A stretch of 64,000 bases of DNA from the NCBI RefSeq assembly GCF_000744255.1, contig NZ_JQLO01000001.1:1860001-1924000 (forward strand), read 5' to 3'. The DNA is from Carnobacterium divergens DSM 20623 (GTDB lineage: Bacteria > Bacillota > Bacilli > Lactobacillales > Carnobacteriaceae). Positions 55,976-64,000 of this stretch are shown piece by piece (the stretch's first letter is position 1; each line of letters opens with the position of its first letter). Both the position numbers and the translations under genes were made by a program. The notes beneath the pieces were generated by a model. That model had not been told where the DNA came from, did not search any database, and saw only the letters and a program-made list of their open reading frames with translations.

Positions 55976-56040
55976 CACTTTCTACTGAATTTAATTAAAA
56001 TCTCTTATTTTCTTTCTTTCGCTTTCTTTTAACTGAAATA

Positions 56041-56054
56041 AATGATATATTAAT
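56041..56054. promoter_or_regulatory. Imperfect operator upstream of the GntR/LacI-type regulator gene
   Basis: AATGATATATTAAT keeps one half of the ATGATATATCAT palindrome intact and degrades the other. It lies 45 bases before the regulator start and could provide weak autoregulation. Confidence 0.5.
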
Positions 56055-56098
56055 AAAACAAGAACTATACCATTTAAAACAACTAAGGAGCTTTTAAG

Positions 56099-57187
56099 AT
56101 GAAAAAAGAACCTCTTTACAAAGTCATTTATCTCGACTTAAAAAACGCTATTTTAAATCAACACTACTCCTATGGGACTCAGGTTCCTACTGAAATGGAG
56201 TTAACTGAAACTTATCAAGTAAGCAGGATTACAGCTAAACGTGCTTTAATGGAGCTTGAAAGCGATAGATTAATTGAACGAACTGCCGGAAAAGGAAGCT
56301 TTGTAATCTACCAAAGTCAATCCCTTCCTCAAACGTATGAACTTGCTTTTATGTTGCCTTTTTCTCAAGCAGCAGGTTTAGAATATTACGTACAAGGGGC
56401 AACAGATTACTTAGAAAAAACACCCTATCAATTAACCATCCACGCAACTGAAGGAAGCCCTACTCGACAACGCGAATTATTGCAGAATTTAAAAGAAGAT
56501 AAATACGACGGACTGATTATTTATCCAGAAAACCCAATCAATTCCATCGACTTACTTTACCGTCAGCATCTAAATGGCTTCCCAATCGTAATGCTGGATA
56601 AAAAGCTAGAAGGGACGGATATTCCTTCCATAACTTCAGATAACTTTAATGGTGGTGCGCTAGCTGCTAACTACGCCCTCAAAATGGGGCATACAAAAAT
56701 CGCCTATTTGTCCACGATTGATTTGCTAGAAAACACTTCCGTTCGTGATCGCTACTTAGGCTATTTAAAGGCTCTCCACGACGCTAAAATTCAAGACTAT
56801 TCAGATGGGTTAACAAATAAAAAATTCATCAAACAATTGGATACTGCTTCCTTACAAGAATACCTTTTAGAAATTAAACGGACTGGCTTCACTTGCATTA
56901 TTGCTGAAAACGACATTATTGCCATGCGTTTATTAGCAGAAGCTAAAAAACTCAAACTAGATATTCCAAATGATCTTTCGTTGATTGGCTTTGATAACAT
57001 CCAAATGACTGATTTAGTTTCCCCACAGCTCACAACTGTCGAACAAAATTTTTATCAAATTGGCTTTTTAGCAGCCGAGTCTTTGGTTCAACAATTAACT
57101 GAGCGCGACAATACTAATCAAAAATTTTCAAAAATTGTTCCTGTTGCGTTGGTGGAAAGAGAATCTGTTCAAAAACAGACTCTTTAG
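56099..57187 (+). CDS. GntR-type regulator with LacI-like sugar-binding domain (AraR-type)
   Basis: The 362-residue protein joins a GntR winged helix (1-72; QVPTEMELTETYQVSRITAKRAL) to a periplasmic-binding-protein-like effector domain (about 80-362; GALAANYALKMGHTKIAYL and SLIGFDNIQMTDLVSPQLTTV). Such hybrids (AraR type) are usually repressors released by a sugar. It is divergent from the GH125-GH38 operon, and palindromes at both mannosidase promoters and its own are likely targets. Mannose or a mannosyl-oligosaccharide is a plausible inducer. ATG 56099 follows AAGGAG. Confidence 0.9.
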   Translation: MKKEPLYKVIYLDLKNAILNQHYSYGTQVPTEMELTETYQVSRITAKRALMELESDRLIERTAGKGSFVIYQSQSLPQTYELAFMLPFSQAAGLEYYVQGATDYLEKTPYQLTIHATEGSPTRQRELLQNLKEDKYDGLIIYPENPINSIDLLYRQHLNGFPIVMLDKKLEGTDIPSITSDNFNGGALAANYALKMGHTKIAYLSTIDLLENTSVRDRYLGYLKALHDAKIQDYSDGLTNKKFIKQLDTASLQEYLLEIKRTGFTCIIAENDIIAMRLLAEAKKLKLDIPNDLSLIGFDNIQMTDLVSPQLTTVEQNFYQIGFLAAESLVQQLTERDNTNQKFSKIVPVALVERESVQKQTL

Positions 57188-57280
57188 ATTAAGTTTAATG
57201 GGTTTGTTTACTTGAAACTAGTAACAAATTAAAGCGGTTTTTAGACAAATTATCGTTTGTTGATACTTTTTAAGATAAGT

Positions 57281-57316
57281 AAATAAGCAATACCTACAAC
57301 TAGGTACTGCTTATTT
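57281..57316. terminator. Terminator between the convergent regulator and response-regulator genes
   Basis: AAATAAGCA and TGCTTATTT with an inner CCTA/TAGG stem; usable on both strands, with modest T tracts. Confidence 0.65.
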
Positions 57317-57354
57317 GCTTTATAAAATCAGTTTCAATAAAAAAATTTGGGTTT

Positions 57355-58806
57355 TTATTTCCGATTCAAATATTGTTCTCTAAATTCCTTCGGTGAGACG
57401 CCACACTTTTTCTTAAAGTTCTTATAAAAATAACCGGAGCTTTGGTAGCCCACGTTTAAGGCAATATCATTAATTGGATCCGTTGAATGCAGTAGGAGAT
57501 TTTGAGCTAACTTAATCCGGTAGTCGTTTAAGTAGGTTGAAAAGCTCTTTTTCGTTTCTTTTTTAAATAGCTGTCCTAAGTACATCACGTTGACATGTAA
57601 TTTTTTTGCAATCATTTTTAAATTCAAATCTTCACGGTAGCTCGTTTGGACTAATTCAATCACTTGTTGCGTAATGGGACTGTAGATAACTAGATGCTCA
57701 TCTAATTCGATTATTTGAAGCATTTTTAATAAGATGTTTTCTACATCTTTTAGTTTTTTAGCCTGATTCACCTCATTTATTTTTTCTTGAAAAAGGGTGT
57801 TTTCAATGAAGGTAAATTGTAAATGAAGGTGCATTAAGAGTAAATTAGCATGCTGCTTCACCATTTTTGGTTGTTCCACATTTTGCTCAAAATGAGTTAA
57901 AATTTCTTGCATAGCTGCTTTAATTTTGCTCAAGTCTTGCAATGCTAATACTTCTGTAAACTGTTTAAAGGACTCTGGTAGGAATTGGCTTGGTTTCTCC
58001 TTTTCTACGATTAAAACATCCTTATTGTAGAAGGCGAATGTATCTAATTTCCCTTTAGCTGTTTGATAACTTCCTCCTACTTCCTCCATCGTTGCAACAA
58101 CTGTTCCTTCAAAAACCAATACGTTCTCTTGCATTTTACTGGTTAAGTCAGAAATCAATTCGTCTTTTCGAGAATCCATTACAATCACTGCCAGTTCAGT
58201 TTCAGAAACCATTAAAAATAAATAATGACTGTTTGAAGCCAATTCTTTTTTTAAACGCTCTTGTTCTTCTCGTTTAATTTTAAAAAGTACCACTTGATAG
58301 TTCTGGCTAACGATTGTTCTTCCGCTTGAAGTAGCCCACCTATTTAAGGCGTCGTAATCAACGGTATTTAGTAACCAATCATTTAGCATGCTCCGATACA
58401 ATAAGTCTTCATTTTGAAAATTTTCTTTTTGAGAATCAAGTTCATTAATGAGTTTTAACAAGGTCTCTTTTAGTTCGATTTTATCCACTGGTTTCACTAA
58501 ATAATTAGCAGCTCCCAGTTGCATGCCCTCCTTAATATAATCAAATTCTTGGTAGCCTGAAAGAATAATTGTTTTAAATTGTTGATTTAAGCGTTGGGCT
58601 TCTTTAATAAATTCTATCCCTGATAAAAGTGGCATGGTCACATCCGTTAGGACGATATCCACTGAATTGGCAACTACAAAATCAAGTGCCTCTTGACCAT
58701 TTTTAGCAGTACCTACAATGGTCAAATTTAAACTTTCCCAGTCAATTAGTTTTTGTAGTCCCATCAAAATCATATACTCATCGTCTACAATCAACACTTT
58801 ATACAT
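57355..58806 (-). CDS. YesN-like AraC-type response regulator
   Basis: The 483-residue protein has a receiver domain (1-120) with phospho-acceptor Asp55 in LTDVTMP and Lys in LVKPVD. A middle region of about 250 residues without a clear fold follows, and then a C-terminal AraC double helix-turn-helix (about 385-483; YRIKLAQNLLLHSTDPINDIA and GYQSSGYFYKNFKKKCGVSP). ATG 58806 follows AAGGAG by 7 bases; a TTG two codons upstream is less likely. It lies 12 bases after the sensor kinase and should activate the ABC importer genes on sensing the glycan or a product. Confidence 0.92.
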   Translation of the reverse strand: MYKVLIVDDEYMILMGLQKLIDWESLNLTIVGTAKNGQEALDFVVANSVDIVLTDVTMPLLSGIEFIKEAQRLNQQFKTIILSGYQEFDYIKEGMQLGAANYLVKPVDKIELKETLLKLINELDSQKENFQNEDLLYRSMLNDWLLNTVDYDALNRWATSSGRTIVSQNYQVVLFKIKREEQERLKKELASNSHYLFLMVSETELAVIVMDSRKDELISDLTSKMQENVLVFEGTVVATMEEVGGSYQTAKGKLDTFAFYNKDVLIVEKEKPSQFLPESFKQFTEVLALQDLSKIKAAMQEILTHFEQNVEQPKMVKQHANLLLMHLHLQFTFIENTLFQEKINEVNQAKKLKDVENILLKMLQIIELDEHLVIYSPITQQVIELVQTSYREDLNLKMIAKKLHVNVMYLGQLFKKETKKSFSTYLNDYRIKLAQNLLLHSTDPINDIALNVGYQSSGYFYKNFKKKCGVSPKEFREQYLNRK

Positions 58807-58818
58807 AAGCAAGCTCCT

Positions 58819-60528
58819 TTAAGTTTGTTCTTCTTTGTCTTTAAAACGTATGACAATCGTTGTTCCTCCATTTTCTGTTGAGGAATACTTCATATGATAG
58901 GAAGATCCGTAATACAGTCTTAGGCGTGTGTTCACATTGTGAATGCCTACTGAATTGACTTTTACCTCATGATTAAAAGCTAAGGCTTCATTGATTGCTC
59001 CATACTGGATTTCAGACATCCCTAAACCGTTGTCACTGATTTTAATTACGATCTCCTCGTTTTCACGATAGGCCTTCACTCCTATTGCATTTTCCATTTT
59101 TAAATAATCGATGCCATGTTGGAAATAGTTTTCAATTAAAGGTTGAATCGCAAATTTTGGAATAGGTAAGCTTTTAATAGATTCTTCGATTGAAAAAGAA
59201 TAGGCAATGCTATCTGGGTAGCGCATTTGGTAAAGGTAAACGTATTTTTCACAAAATTTCAATTCATTTTCTAATGTGACTGTTTTTTCTTGTGAAATAT
59301 TATTGCGTAACAAGGCTGCAAAATTGTATACGACCTCTGCCAGTTCATCTGCGCCTTCACTGACTGCAGACATCCGAATGTATTCTAACGTATTATACAA
59401 AAAATGAGGATTGATTTGCGATTGTAACGCTCGCATGTCCGCGTCTTTTTGTTTGATTTCCAGCTCATAGATATCCTTTAAATAGTTTTGAATGCTATCT
59501 AACATCTGGTTAATTCCAATCGAGATTTGTTTCATTTCAGCTTGCTTATGATTGACTTCAATCCGATTCTCAATTTTACCTTTGGTGATTTCATTGATTG
59601 ATAGTAAAATATCTTCTACTTGTCGAACATACTTTCCAAATAATTTAAAAAGAGTTAGCAGTAAAATACTATCAATAATCAAGCTAAATAAAAACAACCA
59701 CAGAAAGCTTTTAGCTGACTTTAAAAATACTGATTTTTTAGGGACAAAAGTATAAATTTGATACCCTTCTTTTGTTTTTAATTGTGTCATAAAATACGAT
59801 TCTTTTAGTTTCGATGGTTGAATTTTTGAATGATCGTTCATTTGTTGAACTAATTCTGATTCTAGTGGGGAACCCTTTTCTTTTGTTTTTCTTGAGTAGA
59901 TTAAGCGATTCGTGTTTGAAAAAATAAAGGTTTCCGATTCTGTTTGTTGGCTATTGTTTGTAACAGCTTTGTTAAATTCCTCTACACTCAATGATAAATA
60001 AAACGTACCGATATATTTTGATGTATCTGGATTGTTTAATAATTTTGGAATCATTACTCCAGTGTCTTTTGGAAATTCCTCCAGTTTAATGCCTTGCTTG
60101 TTAGCCAAAGTTGATGAATAAACTTCCTTAAATTCATTTAACGAAATGGCGACAGATTGAATGGATTCGTCTAAGTAATACATGTGTTCAATTTCTTTGG
60201 GTAGGTAAATATACATGTTATAGTCTTGACTGATGTCTAAGGTATAACTAAGATACTGTTGATAATCCAGTTGGAAATAGCGATATAAGTTCTCAATGCG
60301 CAAAGGATTGGATGTCAACTCTGTCGCCATACGCGCGGCCTTTTTTTCATCTTCAACTAAAATGGCATCGATTCGATTTGAAATATCTACTGTTACCTGT
60401 TTGGCTTCTTCGTTGTTCTTCTTGGAAATGGTATAACTAACGACTAAAGAGAAGACAGTGACGCCAACAATCAAAATCATTGAGTATATTTTTAATAGGG
60501 AATAGATTTGATTCTGTTTGCTTTTCAT
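58819..60528 (-). CDS. YesM-like sensor histidine kinase
   Basis: The 569-residue kinase has an N-terminal helix (about 15-40), an extracellular sensor domain (about 40-270), a second helix near 275-300 and a HAMP domain. The His_kinase domain has phospho-acceptor His375 in QINPHFLYN, and the ATPase has the box ISDNGLGMS. ATG 60528 follows AAAGGAG; a longer frame to 60561 would overlap the YesL gene. LytS/YesM-type kinases often work with solute-binding proteins of neighbouring sugar importers. Confidence 0.92.
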   Translation of the reverse strand: MKSKQNQIYSLLKIYSMILIVGVTVFSLVVSYTISKKNNEEAKQVTVDISNRIDAILVEDEKKAARMATELTSNPLRIENLYRYFQLDYQQYLSYTLDISQDYNMYIYLPKEIEHMYYLDESIQSVAISLNEFKEVYSSTLANKQGIKLEEFPKDTGVMIPKLLNNPDTSKYIGTFYLSLSVEEFNKAVTNNSQQTESETFIFSNTNRLIYSRKTKEKGSPLESELVQQMNDHSKIQPSKLKESYFMTQLKTKEGYQIYTFVPKKSVFLKSAKSFLWLFLFSLIIDSILLLTLFKLFGKYVRQVEDILLSINEITKGKIENRIEVNHKQAEMKQISIGINQMLDSIQNYLKDIYELEIKQKDADMRALQSQINPHFLYNTLEYIRMSAVSEGADELAEVVYNFAALLRNNISQEKTVTLENELKFCEKYVYLYQMRYPDSIAYSFSIEESIKSLPIPKFAIQPLIENYFQHGIDYLKMENAIGVKAYRENEEIVIKISDNGLGMSEIQYGAINEALAFNHEVKVNSVGIHNVNTRLRLYYGSSYHMKYSSTENGGTTIVIRFKDKEEQT

Positions 60529-60547
60529 CACACTTCTCCTTTCGCCA

Positions 60548-61153
60548 TTAAATGGATTCAATCTTTAAACGATTAAAAATTTTAGTTGTTACTTGATTGA
60601 CAACCGCAACGCTTAAGCCGACACTGATAAATAAAATAAGTCCAGGATAACGATAAGTAATCGTCCAAATCACAACTAAGCAAAGCCCTGCAACTAAGCA
60701 TTCTTTTAAACTTGTAAAAAATGTGATAAATGCTAATTTTAAAGTATTAGACAGATTGATTTCATACGTAACCGTTATCAGTATACTTAAAATAAAGACA
60801 TTTATCATTAAAAATAAGACAGCTATAATCAAAAAGTCAATTACCACAAAGATAAATCCCTGTGTTTGAACTGATAGATATAAATTTAATAACAAAAATA
60901 AAATAGTACTTCCAAAAATTAACATCATTTGATTTCCTCTAATAATATACGCTTTAAATAGCGCCCAACTTTTTTTCCAAGTTAATTCTTTATAATTCCA
61001 AGCTGCTTCTTGATGAGTCTCCGTTAAGGTCAAGAGCGCTGGCACAAAACCAAATACAATTAAGCCGCTTAAGCTTAACCCCCAGAAGTACAAGCTCAAT
61101 TTAATTAAATAGTACACTCTGTTAAAACCTGTTTCTAGTCCTTTTGCTATCAT
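60548..61153 (-). CDS. YesL-like DUF624 membrane protein
   Basis: The 201-residue protein has five hydrophobic helices and the DUF624 pattern (LIKLSLYFWGLSLSG, then GFVPALLTL). YesL-type genes recur next to YesM/YesN and carbohydrate ABC importers of the LplABC type. The function is unknown; a role in transporter assembly or sensing is an inference. ATG 61153 follows GAGGGAG. It lies after a hairpin that may limit transcription from the importer genes. Confidence 0.8.
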   Translation of the reverse strand: MIAKGLETGFNRVYYLIKLSLYFWGLSLSGLIVFGFVPALLTLTETHQEAAWNYKELTWKKSWALFKAYIIRGNQMMLIFGSTILFLLLNLYLSVQTQGFIFVVIDFLIIAVLFLMINVFILSILITVTYEINLSNTLKLAFITFFTSLKECLVAGLCLVVIWTITYRYPGLILFISVGLSVAVVNQVTTKIFNRLKIESI

Positions 61154-61175
61154 GTTTGTATACTCCCTCTAATAA

Positions 61176-61219
61176 AATGCAAAGAGACCCATCAATAACT
61201 GACAGGTGCTCTTTTGCAT
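61176..61219 (-). terminator. Hairpin between the solute-binding-protein and yesL genes (partial terminator)
   Basis: TGCAAAAGAG...CC pairs with GG...CTCTTTGCA with internal mismatches; only TTTTA follows. It lies directly after the binding-protein stop. Incomplete termination would give much binding protein and little kinase and regulator. Confidence 0.55.
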
Positions 61220-61223
61220 GTTC

Positions 61224-62696
61224 TTATTTTTTTGATTTATTAAATTCATCAAATTGTTTTTGCATTTCTGCTCTTACTTTTTCAAGCCCAGCACCGTTTA
61301 ATTTTTGATTCATTTCTGGTAGAGCTTTATCAGGATCCAATGTTCCGGTGTGCAATCCATCTAAATATTGACTCATGACATTGTTGATATTGGTTAATTC
61401 TGTTTTCACATTATCCGTTACAAAATTAAAGCCAAGTAATGGTGATTTTTCAGCATTTTCAATACTTTCTTTTCTTTTCTCGATTTGTTCATCTGTAATT
61501 GATTTTTCAAGGTAAACAATTTCATTGTTTCCTGTATTCCATGCAGACATATGATTTTTTGGTCCGTATGCTTTTAATAACTCAACACGATCATTGTCTA
61601 ATTTTTTCCAAGTTTCGTCTTCAATTCCGTAAACCAAACCATTTAATAATTCAGGATCTGAGTTTAATAGGTTTAAAAGTTCAACTGATTTTTCTTTGTT
61701 TTTAGAATTATTTGATACTACGAAGTTTGCCATACGTGCATTGGCAGTATTTTTGATTGGGCTTGTAATCGGTCTAGATACGATTGGTTTTTGAGCAGCT
61801 CTTGTTAATAAAGTATCGCCGTAATCGTATGGGCCTTGTGTTTCAATACGAGCAAACCATGTGTCTGATTCTAAATTATAGTCTGTGTTGCTTGTTGCGG
61901 CATCTTTCGCCACATAACCTAACTCATAGAATTTGTGCATTGTTTTTAGGTCTGGAATCACGCCATCCCCAGTTTCATATGGGTTAATGATTTTTGTTGT
62001 ATCCCCATGAATATCTACTGCCAACGGAACTTTATCGTCCATTACGTATTCAATATCACGGATGACTCTCCAGCCAGATCCGGCCGCTACAGGAACGACA
62101 TTCGGTTCTTTCTCTTTGATTACTTGTAACATTGGTTCCATATCTGCCAATGTTTTTACATTTGAAACATCTAAGTTGTATTTATCTAGGAACGTTGAGT
62201 TAAATGATAAAACTTGTTGTGCATACACGTTTCCATTAACCGGCATTGCGTAAAGCTTCCCATTCACAGTATTTCCTTGAATATAGGCTTCATCTAACAT
62301 GTCGTAACTTTCTTTCGCATACTTAGGTAGCATATCTGTTAAATCAGCATAGGCCCCTTTTTGAGCGTTTGCTACATAGTTTTTAGCTAATGCAATATCA
62401 TAGTTTTCACCTGATGAGGTAATCACTGACATTTTCTTTTCATAATCGCCCCAACCAATGTATTGTAAATTCACTTTATAGCCAATCTTATCTTTGATAC
62501 GCTTATTCGCAACTTCCATCAATTGATCGTAATTTTCTGGCTTGTCTCCAATTTGATACATCAATAAAGTTTTGCCATCATCATCTTTTGTGGCTTTTCC
62601 AGCATCCCCTTTTAAGCCACCACAACCTGCCAACACGCCTCCAAGAAGTGCAAATGCTGCACCTGAGACCAACATTTTTTTGAACGTTTTGTTCAT
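61224..62696 (-). CDS. ABC-type carbohydrate solute-binding lipoprotein (LplA/NgtS-like)
   Basis: The 490-residue protein has a lipoprotein signal with lipobox LAGC (Cys25). The body is a type-1 extracellular solute-binding domain, and the C-terminal part (about 340-490) resembles the DUF3502 extension of LplA proteins. In S. pneumoniae a protein of this class (NgtS) binds N-glycans released by an endo-glycosidase, and the mannosidase genes here point to the same cargo. That assignment is an inference. ATG 62696 follows GGAGGG, 20 bases after the permease gene. Confidence 0.87.
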   Translation of the reverse strand: MNKTFKKMLVSGAAFALLGGVLAGCGGLKGDAGKATKDDDGKTLLMYQIGDKPENYDQLMEVANKRIKDKIGYKVNLQYIGWGDYEKKMSVITSSGENYDIALAKNYVANAQKGAYADLTDMLPKYAKESYDMLDEAYIQGNTVNGKLYAMPVNGNVYAQQVLSFNSTFLDKYNLDVSNVKTLADMEPMLQVIKEKEPNVVPVAAGSGWRVIRDIEYVMDDKVPLAVDIHGDTTKIINPYETGDGVIPDLKTMHKFYELGYVAKDAATSNTDYNLESDTWFARIETQGPYDYGDTLLTRAAQKPIVSRPITSPIKNTANARMANFVVSNNSKNKEKSVELLNLLNSDPELLNGLVYGIEDETWKKLDNDRVELLKAYGPKNHMSAWNTGNNEIVYLEKSITDEQIEKRKESIENAEKSPLLGFNFVTDNVKTELTNINNVMSQYLDGLHTGTLDPDKALPEMNQKLNGAGLEKVRAEMQKQFDEFNKSKK

Positions 62697-62716
62697 TTTA
62701 AACCCTCCATTTATGA

Positions 62717-63646
62717 TTATTCTTTAACTCCGCCAATTGTCAAACCACTGATAAAATATTTTTGGAAAAATGGATAACTACATGCGATTGGAACTGTTGA
62801 AATAACAACCATCGCCATTCTTGTTGCTTCTTTTGGAATTGCTGCTGCCCCACCGCTTAATGCTGAACTCATATTGGCATTTTGGGACATATATTCAATA
62901 TTACTTTGAATTTTCATTAATAAATATTGTAAAGGAACTAAATTATCACTTTGAATATAAAGCAATGCATTAAACCAATCATTCCAATAACCTAAAGCTG
63001 CAAACAAGCTGATTGTTGCAATTCCAGGGACTGCTAGTGGCAATACGATTTGCATAAAGACGCGTAATTCACCTGCTCCATCGATTTTTGCTGATTCAAT
63101 AATCGCATCTGGTACAGAGCGTTTAAAGAAGGTGCGCATCACTATGATATTAAAGGGACTTAACGCCATTGGCAAAATCAATGCCCAAACAGTATCTTTT
63201 AAGTTTAATAACGTTGTCATTACGATATAGTTCGGTACCATTCCTGCACTAAATAACATTGTGACTAAGGCAAACACGGTGAAAAATTTACGGTAACGAA
63301 ACGAATTTCTTGAAATTGCATAGGCATACGTAGAGGTAAACGTCACGTTCACTAGAGTCCCTACAACCGTTACAAAAACCGTGATAAATAGCGCTTGTAA
63401 AATTTGATCTTTCATTTCGTAAAGGTATCGATACCCATCAAAACTCCATGAAGAAGGTATGATTCGATACCCTTCTGTTATTAGTGACGTTTCACTTGTA
63501 AATGAAATAATAATAACAAAAATAAATGGGAAGATACAGGAGAAAGCGAAGAGCGCGATAATAATGTTAAAGAAAATATCCGCTTTTTTTCCAAAGGTTT
63601 GCACCTTTACTGTATTTATTTTTTTCTTTTTACGTTTTTCTTCCAT
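62717..63646 (-). CDS. Carbohydrate ABC transporter permease (LplC/YtcP-like)
   Basis: The 309-residue permease has six helices and the EAA-type loop SAKIDGAGELRVFMQIVLPL (about 182-201) that contacts the ATPase. It is a CUT1 member of the LplC group and ends GLTIGGVKE as they do. It follows the first permease by 18 bases. No ATPase gene is seen; importers of this type commonly use a shared MsmK-like ATPase encoded elsewhere. Confidence 0.92.
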   Translation of the reverse strand: MEEKRKKKKINTVKVQTFGKKADIFFNIIIALFAFSCIFPFIFVIIISFTSETSLITEGYRIIPSSWSFDGYRYLYEMKDQILQALFITVFVTVVGTLVNVTFTSTYAYAISRNSFRYRKFFTVFALVTMLFSAGMVPNYIVMTTLLNLKDTVWALILPMALSPFNIIVMRTFFKRSVPDAIIESAKIDGAGELRVFMQIVLPLAVPGIATISLFAALGYWNDWFNALLYIQSDNLVPLQYLLMKIQSNIEYMSQNANMSSALSGGAAAIPKEATRMAMVVISTVPIACSYPFFQKYFISGLTIGGVKE

Positions 63647-63664
63647 GTTTTCGATTCTCCTCTC

Positions 63665-64000
63665 CTAGAATAGCGCTGATTCCTCGTCATATTTGCGAAC
63701 CAATAAGTTCGTGCCAATAACTAAAATACAACCCACAACCGATTGATACAAGCCAGCTGCTGAAGCCATTCCGATATCTCCACTACTTGTTAACCCATTA
63801 TAAATATACGTATCTAAAACAGAAGTTACCTCGTATAAGGCTCCTGAGTTTCGTGGAACTTGATAAAACAGACCAAAGTCAGCTCTAAAAATATTACCTA
63901 CGGCTAAAATCGTTAAAATAGTCATTAACGGTGCTAATTGAGGCAAGGTTACATTTTTGATTTGTTGCCATTTTGTTGCACCATCAATCATTGCTGCTTC
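63665..64000 (-). CDS. Carbohydrate ABC transporter permease (LplB-like), 5' part outside window
   Basis: Only the last 111 codons are visible; the frame is open to the right edge, so the start is missing. The visible part begins in the EAA loop (EAAMIDGATKWQQIKNVTLP) and contains the last two helices, including MASAAGLYQSVVGCILVIGTN. It pairs with the LplC-like permease downstream as the two membrane subunits. Confidence 0.88.
   Translation of the reverse strand, partial: EAAMIDGATKWQQIKNVTLPQLAPLMTILTILAVGNIFRADFGLFYQVPRNSGALYEVTSVLDTYIYNGLTSSGDIGMASAAGLYQSVVGCILVIGTNLLVRKYDEESALF

Overview
The window looks like a chromosomal segment of a low-GC Firmicute of the order Lactobacillales, most likely Carnobacterium or a close relative of Enterococcus. 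The grounds are the AT-rich DNA, strong AGGAGG ribosome sites, LicT/BglG antitermination systems, CcpA cre sites, a sortase-anchored giant repeat protein, and a gene cluster whose families carry Enterococcus faecalis EF_08xx names. The genus is inferred and not proven. No rRNA, tRNA, insertion sequence, phage gene or CRISPR array was seen.

Layout. 1-11 kb: a secreted GH85 endo-beta-N-acetylglucosaminidase (cut by the left edge), fabI, and a 2486-residue cell-wall protein with 20 Ig-like repeats. 11.5-20 kb: a MerR regulator, an AI-2E-type exporter, a beta-glucoside PTS with its LicT antiterminator and two RAT/terminator switches, an ABC-F ribosome-protection protein with an attenuator-like leader, and rlmN. 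20-27 kb: a Ca2+-type P-ATPase, an Eis-like acetyltransferase, proB-proA and a DUF697 membrane protein. 27.5-29.4 kb: a SulP transporter and, upstream of it, a dense cluster of DnaA-box sequences.

29.4-40.8 kb: a twelve-gene minus-strand cluster. A PRD regulator, a small PRD protein and SFCGS/DUF4312/DUF4311/DUF4310 proteins (a poorly understood, probably PTS-linked membrane system) come first. A PTS EIIC, a small membrane protein, a GH170/MupG-like 6-phosphoglycosidase, a deacetylase-type amidohydrolase, DgaE, DgaF and KdgK follow. Together they suggest uptake of a phosphorylated amino-sugar or amino-sugar-acid glycoside, followed by hydrolysis, deacetylation, deamination and aldol cleavage to pyruvate and glyceraldehyde-3-phosphate.

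41-48.4 kb: a GntR regulator, a second beta-glucoside PTS operon (EIIBCA, 6-phospho-beta-glucosidase, antiterminator) under a RAT switch and a consensus cre, and kup.

48.6-64 kb: a high-mannose N-glycan module. It has intracellular GH92, GH125 and GH38 mannosidases, a ROK sugar kinase, a GntR/LacI-type regulator, a YesMN-like two-component system with YesL, and an LplABC-like ABC importer that runs off the right edge. Near-identical palindromes (core ATGATATATCAT) sit at the GH92, GH125 and regulator promoters and look like a shared operator. With the GH85 enzyme at the left end, the module matches the known logic of N-glycan use in Streptococcus pneumoniae: release outside the cell, ABC import, then trimming inside.
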